NCBI RefSeq assembly: GCF_019720915.1
Contig: NZ_JAHKSI010000001.1
Span: 1,922,001 to 1,986,000, forward strand
Source of the DNA: Alkalihalobacillus sp. TS-13
GTDB lineage: Bacteria; Bacillota; Bacilli; Bacillales; Fictibacillaceae
Length of the DNA: 64,000 nt
Reading direction: 5' to 3'
Below are positions 46,763 through 56,518 of the stretch, in pieces. A program made the position numbers and the translations under genes. The stretch's first letter is position 1; each line of letters starts with the position of its first letter. The notes beneath the pieces were generated by a model. That model was not told where the DNA came from. It saw nothing but the letters and a program-made list of their open reading frames with translations, and ran no database searches.

Positions 46763-47185
46763 TTAAATGTAGAACATGTAAGACTTTTGATCTTCATCCC
46801 CACCACTATAAGAAGCCAACTCCTCGAGAGTGGTGCTGTCCAGCACTTCCTTTACAGCATCCCGGATTTTGATCCAGAGGTCTCTTTTTGCGGGTTCTTC
46901 ATCATCCATGATTTCAACTGGGGTGATCGGTCCTTCAAGTACGCGGATGATATCTCCTGCTGTTATAGTTTCCGGATCACGGGTCAAAGTATACCCGCCA
47001 TATGCTCCCCGTACACTTTTGACTAATCCTGCATTACGGAGCGGACCTACTAATTGTTCAAGATAATGTTCTGATAATTCATGGTCTTTTGCGATTGATT
47101 TCAGTGAGATTGGTCCTTCACCATGTTTCTTCGCCAGTGCCATCATGATGGTCAATCCGTAACGTCCCTTTGTCGAAATTTTCAT
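46763..47185 (-). CDS. cymR: Rrf2 family regulator CymR
   Basis: 140 aa from the ATG at 47185 (GAGGAGG 5 bases upstream). Winged helix with MKISTKGRYGLTIM at the start, LSEHYLEQLVGPLRNAGLV recognition segment and SVRGAYGGYTL wing. No cysteines, so no iron-sulfur cluster, as in B. subtilis CymR. With CysK it represses cysteine-synthesis genes, including the mccA-mccB operon found at 20-24 kb here. Confidence 0.92.
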   Translation of the reverse strand: MKISTKGRYGLTIMMALAKKHGEGPISLKSIAKDHELSEHYLEQLVGPLRNAGLVKSVRGAYGGYTLTRDPETITAGDIIRVLEGPITPVEIMDDEEPAKRDLWIKIRDAVKEVLDSTTLEELASYSGGDEDQKSYMFYI

Positions 47186-47439
47186 AGTATCCTCCTCAAT
47201 TGACAACTCAAATACACCTGTAAATCTAGTTATATCCCATATCGTTATACTTTAGGCTGCTTGTTTATAATACAAGTTGTGATGTATTTCTCCATATAGA
47301 TTGTATCTGAATTTTTTTCCTATGACATTATAGCACGAAAAGGGTTCTTCTTGCATTGAATCGAGTCGTATAGTATCGTTCAGTTGAATTGATACAAACC
47401 TAACTATATTGAAGATTGTCCATGAAAGGACGTGAACAT

Positions 47440-48771
47440 ATGGATTTATTCGATATGCAGATGGAAGAAGGTCCAAAGGGCAAACCGCTGGCGGACCGGA
47501 TGAGACCTAGGAATTTAGATGAGTTCATCGGTCAAGAACATATTGTCGGTAAAGGAAAACTTCTCCGTCGCGCAATTGAGGCAGATCAGCTCTCAGCCAT
47601 GATATTCTTCGGACCTCCTGGAACGGGTAAAACAACTCTTTCAAAAATCATCGCGAATACGACATCTGCGCATTTTGAACAAATCAACGCAGTCACTTCT
47701 GGTGTGGCAGATATCCGTACGATAACGACCCAGGCACGGGAACGTTTGAAGATGGATAATCAGAAAACACTTTTGTTTATAGATGAAATCCACCGTTTCA
47801 ACAAAAGTCAACAGGATGCCCTTTTACCGTATGTGGAAGATGGAACGATCATCTTGATTGGAGCGACTACAGAAAGTCCGATGTTCGAAATTAACAGGGC
47901 TCTTTTATCTAGATCAAGGCTGTTCCGATTCGAACCACTGACTGATCACCATACGAAAGAAGTGTTGGAATCAGCCATCAAGGATCCGGAAAGAGGATTT
48001 GGAAATCATAACATCCGTGCTGAGGAAAAAGGGCTTGAACATTTGGTGGATGTAGCCGGTGGTGATGCACGTACAGCCTTGAATGCACTCGAACTAGCTG
48101 TGCTCACCACTCCGCCTGATTCAGATGGTGTCATCCAAATAACTATAGAAATCGCTGAAGAATCGATCCAACAGCGTGTACTGCAATACGATAAGCAAGG
48201 TGACAACCATTATGACACGATTTCCGCTTTCATCAAAAGCATCCGTGGTTCTGATCCTGATGCGACCCTTTATTGGCTTGCGAAAATGATCTATGCAGGA
48301 GAAGATCCAAAGTTCATCGCACGGAGGCTTTATGTCCATGCTGCTGAAGATGTAGGACTTGCTGATCCGAATGCATTGTTGATCGCTCAAGCTACAGCTC
48401 AGGCAGTCGATTTCATTGGAATGCCAGAAGCACGTATTCCGCTTGCAGAAGCAGCTTTATATATCGCAACCGCTCCAAAGAGCAATGCGGTCATCACTGG
48501 AATCGATAGAGCCTTGAACACCGTCAAAAATGAAAAAACCGGTCAAGTTCCGACCCACTTAAGAGATGCCCACTACAGCGGTGCAAAGGAATTAGGTTCT
48601 GGAATCGGCTATAAATACCCACATGATTATCAGGATGGATATGTTTCCCAACAGTATCTTCCTGATCACCTGAAGCATAAATCCTTCTATCAGCCGAGTG
48701 AACGAGGTTATGAAAAAACGGTCACGAGAAGGCTTGATTATTTTAAAGAGCGGATTGAAAAAGGAGAATAA
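47440..48771 (+). CDS. rarA: Replication-associated recombination protein RarA (YrvN/MgsA)
   Basis: 443 aa from the ATG at 47440 (AAAGGA 9 bases upstream). AAA+ ATPase with Walker A FFGPPGTGKTTLSK (about 56-69), Walker B LLFIDEIHRFNKSQQDALLP and sensor 1 LIGATTESP. The C-terminal tetramerisation domain includes SGIGYKYPHDYQDG. Acts at stalled forks. Divergent from cymR. Confidence 0.96.
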   Translation: MDLFDMQMEEGPKGKPLADRMRPRNLDEFIGQEHIVGKGKLLRRAIEADQLSAMIFFGPPGTGKTTLSKIIANTTSAHFEQINAVTSGVADIRTITTQARERLKMDNQKTLLFIDEIHRFNKSQQDALLPYVEDGTIILIGATTESPMFEINRALLSRSRLFRFEPLTDHHTKEVLESAIKDPERGFGNHNIRAEEKGLEHLVDVAGGDARTALNALELAVLTTPPDSDGVIQITIEIAEESIQQRVLQYDKQGDNHYDTISAFIKSIRGSDPDATLYWLAKMIYAGEDPKFIARRLYVHAAEDVGLADPNALLIAQATAQAVDFIGMPEARIPLAEAALYIATAPKSNAVITGIDRALNTVKNEKTGQVPTHLRDAHYSGAKELGSGIGYKYPHDYQDGYVSQQYLPDHLKHKSFYQPSERGYEKTVTRRLDYFKERIEKGE

Positions 48772-48884
48772 CCTATCAATCAATCTTTTAGTCGAAAAAT
48801 AATATAGTAATCTTGTATAGTTTCTCTCATTTTTGTCCAAGATAAGGCTAAAAACCTTCTGGAATAAAAAGGAGAGAATTTTTC

Positions 48885-49658
48885 ATGTCAAATCAGAGAC
48901 AAGATGCATGGTCAGAAGAAGATGATCTACTATTAGCCGAAACAGTGCTAAGACACGTTCGTGAAGGGAGTACACAGCTTCAAGCTTTTGAAGAGGTTGG
49001 TGACAAATTGGATCGAACATCTGCAGCCGTCGGATTCAGATGGAATGCCATCGTACGTAAAAAATACGAGCAAGCCCTGAAGATTGCACGCCGACAACGA
49101 AAAGAACGCAAACGAGCAGCTGCATCAAACCAACCGAAGCAACCAGAGAAATCCACTGCTTATCAAACTCGCTTTGATGACACTATGGATTTTGAAAACT
49201 ATCATCCTCTTTCTGAACCGAAGCATAGAACTTATACAGCCGAAGAAAAATCAGAAACAAACCAGGTACAACTAGAAGAAAAATCAGAAACAAATCAGGT
49301 ACAATTAGAAGAAAAACCTGTTCAAAGACAACAGGCTGCAACGCAAGCAATGGACTTGGATACAGTCATCCATTTCTTAAGTCAGTTGAAAAACGACAAC
49401 ACAGGTTCTCAATCTGTAAAAGAAAGAAATGAGCGTCTTGAACAAGAATGCGAAATGCTCAAAAAGCAAAATAAAGAGTATGAAGCAGAATTGAAAGAGC
49501 TGAAAGATAATTTCGCATCCTTAAAGGATGATTATCAAGCTTTACTTCAAATCATGGATCGTGCAAGACGTATGGTCCTGCTCCAAGACCAAGAAGAGAT
49601 TTCCGCTTCAAAGTTCAAAATGGACAAAAACGGTAATTTAGAAAAAGTAGCGAAATAA
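48885..49658 (+). CDS. RsfA family transcription factor (Myb-like)
   Basis: 257 aa. Myb/SANT-like N-terminal domain (QDAWSEEDDLLLAETVLRHV, then AAVGFRWNAIVRKKYE), a basic stretch RRQRKERKRAA (about 69-79), a variable linker, and a C-terminal coiled coil (about 185-225, ERLEQECEMLKKQNKEYEAE). This fits the RsfA/YlbO prespore regulators of Bacillus. The linker holds two perfect 11-residue repeats, EEKSETNQVQL. RBS AAAAGGAGAG. Not present at this place in B. subtilis. Confidence 0.85.
   Translation: MSNQRQDAWSEEDDLLLAETVLRHVREGSTQLQAFEEVGDKLDRTSAAVGFRWNAIVRKKYEQALKIARRQRKERKRAAASNQPKQPEKSTAYQTRFDDTMDFENYHPLSEPKHRTYTAEEKSETNQVQLEEKSETNQVQLEEKPVQRQQAATQAMDLDTVIHFLSQLKNDNTGSQSVKERNERLEQECEMLKKQNKEYEAELKELKDNFASLKDDYQALLQIMDRARRMVLLQDQEEISASKFKMDKNGNLEKVAK
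49242..49307 (+). repeat. In-frame 33-bp tandem duplication in the RsfA-like gene
   Basis: Two 33-bp units, differing at two third positions, each encoding EEKSETNQVQL and followed by a third partial EEK. Confidence 0.85.
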
Positions 49659-49659
49659 A

Positions 49660-49750
49660 GAAAACTTGGCAAAGCCAAGCCTTTGGCGCAGGCTGAGCTT
49701 TCGTTGCGCTTTTATTGATGAAAGTATTTGATACTTTCTTTAAATGTAAA
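49660..49750 (+). repeat. R3 dispersed repeat, copy 2
   Basis: AACTTGGCAAAGCCAAGCCT, TTGGCGCAGGCTGAGCTTTC, then GAAAGTATTTGATACTTTC. Two small inverted repeats. Directly after the RsfA-like stop, where it may end transcription. Confidence 0.75.
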
Positions 49751-49758
49751 TATCTGAT

Positions 49759-49875
49759 GGGCTGTCCCGAAAGTGTCAGAGTCTCTCCGAACTTGACAAC
49801 ATTTTGAGAAAAATCGTGGTTTTGATCCAAAATGTTGTGTTGGAGGGGTCTGACACTTTTCTTTTGGGACAGTCC
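49759..49875 (+). repeat. R2 long-hairpin repeat, copy 2
   Basis: Ends GGGCTGTCCCGAAAG and CTTTTGGGACAGTCC. The same internal arms as the 44121 copy, in the opposite sense: TGACAACATTTTGAG and CCAAAATGTTGTG, with GTGTCAGAGTCTCTCC facing GGAGGGGTCTGACACT. Confidence 0.8.
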
Positions 49876-50039
49876 AGTTTTTGTGTGTGTGATTTTTCTC
49901 ACAACTTAAATCTTTCAAAGTCGTTATGATATAAGTGAATAGAATCATATATATGAATATAAACCATTTATCCTGTATCATTACTCTGTTTTACCACAGA
50001 GGTATCGTAAATTTGACTTAAAGATTTTTTCTGTAGGCT

Positions 50040-50350
50040 GTTTTCGCATAGATTGTTGTTTATGGAAATATACTCGATTTCCGCGGGAACCTGCAAGCCT
50101 CCTCACTTGCACAGGATGTCAACACAAAAATGAAATCATTATCGTGTCTGCGACGAGAAATCTTAGAAGTTATCCTTATTCTGGCTTCGACGTTCACCAC
50201 AGGACGTACTTGTACAGGATGTACTGACTTCGACGTTCACCATAGGACGTGGTGGTATTTAGTCGAAGTTTATTATTATAGTCGAAGGTCCTTTAAAAGA
50301 TTGCGGGGTCTCGCTTAGCTTGCTTTCCCGCTGGAGTCTCGCATATTTCC
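50040..50350 (-). repeat. R1 dispersed mosaic repeat
   Basis: Reverse orientation: AATATACTCGATTTCCGCGG start, TGCAAGCCTCCTCACTTGCA, the pair of GACTTCGACGTTCACCA-type arms also seen at 29757-30228, and TTTCCCGCTGGAGTCTCGCA end. Confidence 0.8.
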
Positions 50351-50484
50351 ACTGCCAAAAGGTTTCAGCACCTTTCTTTAGAACATTCCATTAGCCACAA
50401 ACTTTTAGAAAACAGCCTTTCTGTTCGAATCAACATTTAGCTTTAACAGGGTCAAAAAAATGTACTGGATGGGAGGAGAACAAC

Positions 50485-50691
50485 ATGCAATTAGGCGATA
50501 CAATTAAACGTCACCGTGAGGAATTGAACATATCCATTGAACAGCTTGCTTTGAATTCCAGATTGTCGATCCACACTTTAAAAAGGATCGAAAACAATGA
50601 GCTCATTCCTGATCGTGATATGTTATTCAAACTATCTACTGCACTCGACATCCCTATTTCGGAATATCGAGCGAATCCAGGAATGAAATAA
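50485..50691 (+). CDS. Small XRE-type helix-turn-helix protein
   Basis: 68 aa: a single HTH_3 domain (LGDTIKRHREELNISIEQLA, then SRLSIHTLKRIENNELIP). GGAGGAG precedes the ATG. There is no effector domain, so it acts as a bare DNA-binding dimer if at all. It lies alone between repeat arrays. Confidence 0.8.
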   Translation: MQLGDTIKRHREELNISIEQLALNSRLSIHTLKRIENNELIPDRDMLFKLSTALDIPISEYRANPGMK

Positions 50692-50785
50692 AGGAAACTT
50701 GGTAAATCCAAGTCTTTGGCGCAGGCTGAGCTTTAGTTGCGCTTAAAATGAAGAAAGTATTTGATACTTTCTTTAAATGTGAAAA
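50691..50785 (+). repeat. R3 dispersed repeat, copy 3
   Basis: GGAAACTTGGTAAATCCAAG, TTTGGCGCAGGCTGAGCTTT, then GAAAGTATTTGATACTTTC. Same orientation as the copy 1 kb to the left; the two flank R2, R1 and the XRE gene. Confidence 0.75.
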
Positions 50786-50787
50786 AT

Positions 50788-50831
50788 AGGCTAACTCCTA
50801 CATCCGGACAAGATGGAGAGTTAGCCTTTTC
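50788..50831 (+). terminator. Terminator after the XRE gene
   Basis: AGGCTAACTC with inner CATC pairs with GATG and GAGTTAGCCT, then TTTTCTTTT. Confidence 0.8.
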
Positions 50832-50849
50832 TTTTGGGCTGTATTAGTT

Positions 50850-51093
50850 TTATTGTTGACTTTCTTCGAAATTTACTCCCTTTCCGCCGGCAAACGAAAA
50901 AGCGGAAGCGACCTGCTTAGTCACGTAGGTTGTGGCAGCCGCAGGAGGTTTGAAGTGATCCAAGTGCTGGTAGCTGAGCTAGACAGCACCTCCACGGGTC
51001 TCACCTGGCTCGCTTTTCCCGCAGGAGTGTCGTAAATTTCTTTTCAATCAAACATAGTCAGAAATCAACAGTAATATTTAACATAGCTATCTT
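50850..51093 (-). repeat. R1 dispersed repeat
   Basis: Reverse orientation: CTCCCTTTCCGCCGGCAAAC, AAGCGGAAGCGACCTGCTTA, GCCGCAGGAGGTTTGAAGTG, CTCGCTTTTCCCGCAGGAGT, AAATCAACAGTAATATTTAA. Between the XRE gene and tcdA. Confidence 0.8.
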
Positions 51094-51103
51094 TTTAAAA
51101 GGT

Positions 51104-51871
51104 TTATCTGATTCGGTCCACTTTTATATCGTTGCTTTCCAACAGCTTGTTGATGACATGACCCGCCATCATAAGCCCAGAAATCGACGGAACGAAAGCG
51201 TTTGATGAAGGTGGCATTTTCGCTTTACGAATCTTCGCATTGTCATCCGGTACGATGCTCTTACGAATCTCCTCTCGTATTTGGACAGGTTTTTCATCAG
51301 AAAATACAACGTTAATCCCTTTATGGATACCTTCTTTACGCAACCGCGTACGGATTACTTTTGCAATCGGGTCATAGCTAGTTTTCGAGATATCTTCAAT
51401 ACGAAGTCTTGTCGGGTCCATTTTGTTGGCCACACCCATACTTGAGATGATCGGAATCTCCCTTCGCAAGCATTCCTTCATTAAATGGATTTTATAAGAA
51501 ATCGTATCGGATGCATCCACGACAAAATCAAGTGGATAGCTGAAGAAATCTTCATAAGTTTCTTCTGTATAGAACATCTTCAATGATTCAACTTTACATT
51601 CAGGATTAATGTCAGCGATCCGCTCTTTCATCAAATCGACCTTAGGCTGTCCGACCGTCGACAATAATGCATGAAGCTGTCGATTGACGTTTGTGATATC
51701 GACATCGTCTTTATCAACAAGAATGAGTCTGCCGACCCCAGAACGGGCAAGCGCTTCAGCAGAAAATGAACCGACACCCCCGATGCCCAACACTGCTACA
51801 GTTGAACCTTCGAGTGCTTCTAATCCCTCTTTTCCTATGGCTAATTCATTTCGTGAAAACTGATGTAACAT
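51104..51871 (-). CDS. tcdA: tRNA threonylcarbamoyladenosine dehydratase TcdA (YrvM)
   Basis: 255 aa from the ATG at 51871 (GGAGG, 10 bases upstream). E1-like fold with ATP motif VLGIGGVGSFSAEALARSG (about 27-45) and VDKDDVDITNVNRQ (about 51-64). Converts t6A37 of tRNA to the cyclic ct6A form. Confidence 0.94.
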   Translation of the reverse strand: MLHQFSRNELAIGKEGLEALEGSTVAVLGIGGVGSFSAEALARSGVGRLILVDKDDVDITNVNRQLHALLSTVGQPKVDLMKERIADINPECKVESLKMFYTEETYEDFFSYPLDFVVDASDTISYKIHLMKECLRREIPIISSMGVANKMDPTRLRIEDISKTSYDPIAKVIRTRLRKEGIHKGINVVFSDEKPVQIREEIRKSIVPDDNAKIRKAKMPPSSNAFVPSISGLMMAGHVINKLLESNDIKVDRIR

Positions 51872-52076
51872 CTTGTGAATTCCTCCAGTACTCCAATCAA
51901 ATATCCATAATAGCATATATGAAGGAACACCTTGAATGCAACTACAAACCAAAAGAACATCTAATTTAGGATATGAGGATCGTCAGCTGTCTTTTTGCAT
52001 AATGTCCATATAGTGCCTTTACAACTAAAGCGAAACGCTATAAAAAATATCTTAAACCTAGAAAGTAAACCAAATT

Positions 52077-52105
52077 TAAAAGCAACCAGGTTAACCTGAT
52101 TGCTT
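52077..52105 (-). terminator. Terminator of 6S RNA
   Basis: AAGCAA-t-CAGGTTAACCTG-g-TTGCTT hairpin, followed by TTAAATTT on the - strand. Confidence 0.75.
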
Positions 52106-52119
52106 CGTGGTTGAATATG

Positions 52120-52301
52120 TAAGAGTCCCATATGTGCCGTCGAAATCCTTCTGTGTTGAACCTGCCTGAAAAGGTGGGTGTCCTGTTACAATTCTTATGC
52201 GTCCTTTCACTGAAGGCTTGCACGTAAATCATAAACTCAGACTCCCATTTGTAAAGTGTTGGCTCAAACGTTCGGCAGAAACGTACACCCCAGGACTCTT
52301 T
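52120..52301 (-). ncRNA. bsrA: 6S RNA (BsrA-type)
   Basis: About 182 bases on the - strand. The two ends pair perfectly (GGACTCTT at 52293-52300 with AAGAGTCC at 52121-52128), and a further long-range stem with a large internal loop fits the 6S shape. A terminator follows at once, and TACAAT (52310-52305) lies 6-7 bases before the 5' end. The position between tcdA (yrvM) and aspS is where B. subtilis carries 6S-1. It would bind sigma-A RNA polymerase as an open-promoter mimic. The ORF that covers it is only a by-product. Confidence 0.8.
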
Positions 52302-52477
52302 GATATTGTATTTAAAGAATAGCACAAACTTTAACCGCTTTCAATGATTTGTCAGTGTTTTCATAAAAATCAGACTTCTTTACTAATCAGTTCACTAATG
52401 TGTTAAAGTGTTCGATTTGCTGGTCCCTCGCAACCCCAAACAGAAAGCCTTCTCATGGAATCGATTGAAGTTTCACT

Positions 52478-52512
52478 TAAAAAATGGCCACCCTCCAAAT
52501 GGAAGGTGACCA
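52478..52512 (-). terminator. Terminator of hisS-aspS
   Basis: TGGTCACCTTCC paired with GGAGGGTGGCCA around ATTT, then TTTTTT on the - strand. Confidence 0.9.
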
Positions 52513-52517
52513 ATGGC

Positions 52518-54302
52518 TCATGATTTGTTATTTGCTGTCTTTTCTTGTACTTTTAGGTGAAGTTCATCAAGTTGAGATCCACTAACTTCACTTGGTGCAT
52601 TCGTCAATAAACAACTTGCACTAGCTGTTTTCGGGAACGCGATCGTATCTCTCAGATTACTGCGTCCCGCAATCAGCATGACGAGACGATCCAGTCCAAG
52701 TGCTATTCCACCATGTGGAGGTGTTCCGTATTCGAAGGCTTCTAACAGGAACCCGAACTCATCATAGGCTTGTTCTAATGAGAAGCCAAGCGCTTTGAAC
52801 ATCCGTTCTTGAACATCCCTTTGATAGATACGCTGTGATCCCCCGCCAATTTCGTAGCCGTTTAATACGAGGTCATACGCTTGGGCACGGACATTCACCG
52901 GATTCGTTTCAAGCATTTCAAGGTCTTCCACTTTCGGCATTGTGAATGGATGGTGTGCTGCTACATATCGATTTGCATCTTCATCAAATTCCAACAGCGG
53001 GAAGTCTACGACCCACAGGAAGTTGAACTTTTCTTTGTCGATCAAGTCCAATTCTTTTCCGAGCTTCAAACGTAATGCACCTAAGCTTTCCGAAACTACC
53101 TTTGGCTTGTCTGCCACAAACAGTAGCAAGTCTCCGGATTTCGCATCGAACTCATCGGTCAATCCTTTTTGCATTGCTTCATCAAAGAATTTTGCAATCG
53201 GTCCTTTAAGGCCTTCTTCTTCAACTTTCAACCATGCAAGTCCTTTTGCGCCATAAACTTTTACAAAGTCAGTGAGTTGATCGATGTCTTTTCTCGAAAA
53301 TTGATCTGCTTGACCGCTAATGTTGATCCCTTTTACAAATCCGCCGCTTTGGACAGTAGAAGAAAATACCTTGAAGTCGGATCCTTCCACAAGAGATGAA
53401 ACATTCACAAGCTCCATTCCGAAACGAGTATCAGGTTTATCAGAACCGTAACGATCCATCGCTTCCGCATACGTCAATCTTGGAATCGGGGTTTCTAAAG
53501 AAATACCCTTTGTTCCTTTCATGATCTTACTCATCATTTCCTCTGTCATCTTGAAGAGGTCTTCCTGATCCATGAACGAAGTCTCGATATCAACCTGTGT
53601 AAATTCTGGCTGGCGGTCTGCCCGAAGGTCTTCGTCACGGAAGCAGCGGACAATTTGATAATACCGCTCGAAACCAGACACCATCAATAACTGCTTGAAA
53701 ATCTGTGGCGATTGCGGCAGTGCAAAAAATTGACCTGGATGGACCCTGCTTGGCACTAGATAGTCACGTGCTCCCTCAGGTGTACTTTTTGTAAGCATCG
53801 GCGTTTCCATTTCAAGGAACTCATAACTATCGAGGAAGTTACGGATTTCTTTCGTCACTTTACTTCTGGTCTTGAAGGTCTCCTGCATGATCGGACGCCG
53901 AAGGTCCAAGTAACGATACTTTAATCGAACGTCTTCTGTAATTTCCTCTTTATCTGAAATAACGAAAGGCGGTGTTTTCGCAGCATTCAAAATTTCAACT
54001 TGCTCTGCACGAACTTCGATCTTACCAGTTGCGATATTCTCATTGAATGTCGCTTCATCACGTGCAACCACCGTCCCTTTTACGTCAAGGACGTACTCGT
54101 TACGGACACGTTCTGCCAGCTCCGTTGCTTCCCTGGATGTTTCCGGATTAAATACAACCTGTACGATGCCTGAACGATCACGTAAATCAATGAAGATTAG
54201 CCCCCCTAAGTCTCTACGCTTCTGGACCCATCCTTTCAATTGAACTGCTGAACCAATTTCTTTTTCTGTTAGTTTTCCACAATGATGTGTTCTACCGATC
54301 AT
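52518..54302 (-). CDS. aspS: Aspartyl-tRNA synthetase
   Basis: 594 aa. N-terminal OB anticodon-binding domain ([21 protein letters not shown]), class II motif 1 in [20 protein letters not shown], motif 2 [20 protein letters not shown], motif 3 [15 protein letters not shown]. The start overlaps the hisS stop (ATGA). Most Bacillus AspRS charge tRNA-Asp and may be non-discriminating; that cannot be told here. Confidence 0.97.
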   Translation of the reverse strand: MIGRTHHCGKLTEKEIGSAVQLKGWVQKRRDLGGLIFIDLRDRSGIVQVVFNPETSREATELAERVRNEYVLDVKGTVVARDEATFNENIATGKIEVRAEQVEILNAAKTPPFVISDKEEITEDVRLKYRYLDLRRPIMQETFKTRSKVTKEIRNFLDSYEFLEMETPMLTKSTPEGARDYLVPSRVHPGQFFALPQSPQIFKQLLMVSGFERYYQIVRCFRDEDLRADRQPEFTQVDIETSFMDQEDLFKMTEEMMSKIMKGTKGISLETPIPRLTYAEAMDRYGSDKPDTRFGMELVNVSSLVEGSDFKVFSSTVQSGGFVKGINISGQADQFSRKDIDQLTDFVKVYGAKGLAWLKVEEEGLKGPIAKFFDEAMQKGLTDEFDAKSGDLLLFVADKPKVVSESLGALRLKLGKELDLIDKEKFNFLWVVDFPLLEFDEDANRYVAAHHPFTMPKVEDLEMLETNPVNVRAQAYDLVLNGYEIGGGSQRIYQRDVQERMFKALGFSLEQAYDEFGFLLEAFEYGTPPHGGIALGLDRLVMLIAGRSNLRDTIAFPKTASASCLLTNAPSEVSGSQLDELHLKVQEKTANNKS

Positions 54303-55585
54303 GACTGTGATCCTCCCTCAAGTTGTTCAACTATATATTTTGTTGCTACTCCAATCTGTATCTCTACCTGTTCACCTGTGCCCATGTCCTTGACATTGAT
54401 GATTCCTTTCTCTAACTCATCTTCCCCCAGGACAAGAACATATTTGGCATTCAAACGATCAGCTGCTTTAAATTGCGCCTTCATTTTCTTATCTAAGAAA
54501 TCCCTGTCGGCAGTCAATCCAACGCTGCGGAGATCGTTTAAAATGGACATACTACGTTTTTTCGGTTCCTCCCCTAACGAGACGAGATAGCAATCGATTC
54601 CCTTTTGGACAGGCAATTCGATTTGTTCTGCTTCTAATGCGACGAGAAAACGTTCAAGGCTCATCGCAAAACCGATCCCAGGTGTTTCAGGACCACCAAT
54701 ATCTTCGACCAGACCATTGTACCGGCCTCCACCGCTTAACGTGGTGATAGCGCCGAATCCAGGTGCTTCGCTAATGATTTCAAACGCCGTGTGGTTATAA
54801 TAATCCAACCCTCTAACTAATGTCGGATCCACTTCATAAGAGACATCTAGTTCATCTAGATAAGCCTTCACATTATCAAAATACGTCCTAGAGGAATCAT
54901 TCAAATAATCAAGAATCGAAGGCGCAGACTGCATTTTCGGATGATTACGATCCTTTTTGCAATCAAGGATCCTTAACGGATTTGTGTTGATCCGGTTCTG
55001 ACAATCTTCGCAAAGCTCATTGACAACAGGTTTGAAGTGATCGACTAACGCTTCTCGGTGGGCTGTACGACTGTCGTTATCACCGAGTGAGTTGATGATC
55101 AGTTTCAAATGCTTCAAACCAAGCTCTTGATAGAGTTCCATCGCTAGAGCCATCACCTCTGCGTCAATCGCCGGATCATTGCTTCCCAACGCCTCGATGC
55201 CGAACTGTACGAATTGTCTCGTACGTCCCTTTTGCGGACGCTCATAACGGAACATCGGTCCAATGTAATAAAGCTTAGTTGGCTGTTGTGCTTCACCGAA
55301 CAGTTTATGTTGTACAAATGAACGTACAACCGAAGCGGTGCCCTCTGGACGAAGCGTCAAGCTACGATCGCCGCGATCCTTAAACGTGTACATTTCTTTT
55401 TGTACAATATCTGTCGTATCACCGACACCCCGTTGGAATAACTCAGTGTATTCAAAAATCGGCGTGCGAATTTCGTGATAATTGTATTTGCGGCAAAGTT
55501 CTTTCGCTTTTTCTTCTATCAACTGCCATTTCTCAACTTCCCCTGGTAAAATATCCTGGGTTCCTCTAGGAATTTGAAAACTCAT
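54299..55585 (-). CDS. hisS: Histidyl-tRNA synthetase
   Basis: 428 aa. [12 protein letters not shown] at the start, class II motif 2 [20 protein letters not shown], the histidine-specific loop [14 protein letters not shown], and the C-terminal anticodon domain. First gene of hisS-aspS, behind the T-box at 55708-55983. Confidence 0.97.
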   Translation of the reverse strand: MSFQIPRGTQDILPGEVEKWQLIEEKAKELCRKYNYHEIRTPIFEYTELFQRGVGDTTDIVQKEMYTFKDRGDRSLTLRPEGTASVVRSFVQHKLFGEAQQPTKLYYIGPMFRYERPQKGRTRQFVQFGIEALGSNDPAIDAEVMALAMELYQELGLKHLKLIINSLGDNDSRTAHREALVDHFKPVVNELCEDCQNRINTNPLRILDCKKDRNHPKMQSAPSILDYLNDSSRTYFDNVKAYLDELDVSYEVDPTLVRGLDYYNHTAFEIISEAPGFGAITTLSGGGRYNGLVEDIGGPETPGIGFAMSLERFLVALEAEQIELPVQKGIDCYLVSLGEEPKKRSMSILNDLRSVGLTADRDFLDKKMKAQFKAADRLNAKYVLVLGEDELEKGIINVKDMGTGEQVEIQIGVATKYIVEQLEGGSQS

Positions 55586-55707
55586 CCTGCTTCACTCCTC
55601 ACCTTTTTTCAAACGATCTTTTACTTTTCCACTATAGATCCAAACCTTACTGTTGTGAATTTCGCATGAAGAGAAAAACCACCAATAATGGTTTAACAAA
55701 GCCGAGC

Positions 55708-55983
55708 AAATAAAAAACTCCCGCCCCTAACAAAAGAAGGGACGAGAGTATTTACCCGTGGTACCACCCTAGTTGAAGCATAAGATGCTTCCACTCAAGC
55801 TGCAGTTAACGCCTGCCTACGTTTAATCCCTACTGCATATGTATAGTTCGGGACAAAACCTTCGGAGTGTCTTTCTTCCAGGCTCTCTGTAGGAATGCTT
55901 TCAGCCATTGGCATCCCTTCTCTGAACATGAGTTTCTGAAGTACTTTTCTCCATCACTGGTTGTTTACGTATCATTTGAATTG
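55708..55983 (-). promoter_or_regulatory. T-box riboswitch of hisS-aspS
   Basis: T-box sequence AGGGTGGTACCACG, antiterminator and terminator (CTCTCGTCCCTTC, then AGGGGCGGGAG, TTTTTT), and the Stem I GGCTGAAAGC element. In the specifier region the - strand reads GAAAGACACTCC (GACAC at 55871-55867), offering overlapping GAC (Asp) and CAC (His) codons. Confidence 0.88.
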
Positions 55984-55989
55984 ATTACT

Positions 55990-56018
55990 ATCATACGGAC
56001 CTTTATCCCTGATGTCAA
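55990..56018 (-). promoter_or_regulatory. Sigma-A promoter of the hisS-aspS T-box
   Basis: TTGACA (56018-56013), 17 bp, TATGAT (55995-55990) on the - strand. Confidence 0.85.
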
Positions 56019-56102
56019 GCCTATTTTCCATTCAAAATATTTACAAGACTGTTTTCTAAAAGTATGGTGTTGATTGCTACCGATTAAGTAGAATGAAAAA
56101 AT

Positions 56103-56155
56103 TTACGAGACTTCCTGCTTTCGTTTGTCCGCGGAAAGCGAGTATATTTACAAAT
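56103..56155 (+). repeat. R1 remnant before the 57-aa HTH gene
   Basis: GAGACTTCCTGCTTTCGTTT then TCCGCGGAAAGCGAGTATAT: the two outer ends of R1 joined with the inside lost. A second trace of R1-like sequence (GAATTTCGCATGAAGAG) lies at about 55655-55700 beside the T-box terminator. Confidence 0.55.
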
Positions 56156-56175
56156 TATAATAATTAATTCAGAAT

Positions 56176-56349
56176 TTATCGCATTAACCGTTGTTTTAAT
56201 TTCTTAACCGCTTCAAGACTGACACCGAATTCTTCTGCTAATTCATTATTGCTCATCATATGCTCTTTCTCGATGAACTTATGGAAATCCATCCCGAATA
56301 AAGCATTGGATCGATGATTCATCGCATCGTGTTTTAGGCTTTTTCTCAT
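56176..56349 (-). CDS. Small helix-turn-helix protein (hypothetical)
   Basis: 57 aa from the ATG at 56349 (AGGTGG 8 bases upstream). The C-terminal part (NNELAEEFGVSLEAVKKLKQRLMR) is a sigma-like helix-turn-helix. Located between hisS and the amidase gene, where B. subtilis also has a very small gene. Function unknown. Confidence 0.65.
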   Translation of the reverse strand: MRKSLKHDAMNHRSNALFGMDFHKFIEKEHMMSNNELAEEFGVSLEAVKKLKQRLMR

Positions 56350-56518
56350 TCTTACAACCACCTGAACTTTTTATATTACTACCTATCATTACCTATTAAT
56401 CGAATTTTTTTACATCTTGAAAGGTTTTTTCAAGAAATTACAGAACCACATATATAAATAAAACTTCGGACTTTTCGTACCGATATAAGAGATACAAATA
56501 AGTTTTGGAGGTGTATTT

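Noticed and set aside
49600-49981. Two leftward ORFs after the RsfA-like gene
   Set aside because: They lie within the R3 and R2 repeats and show no protein family pattern.
52038-52325. 95-codon leftward ORF
   Set aside because: It covers the 6S RNA and its terminator, has no ribosome site and no family signal.
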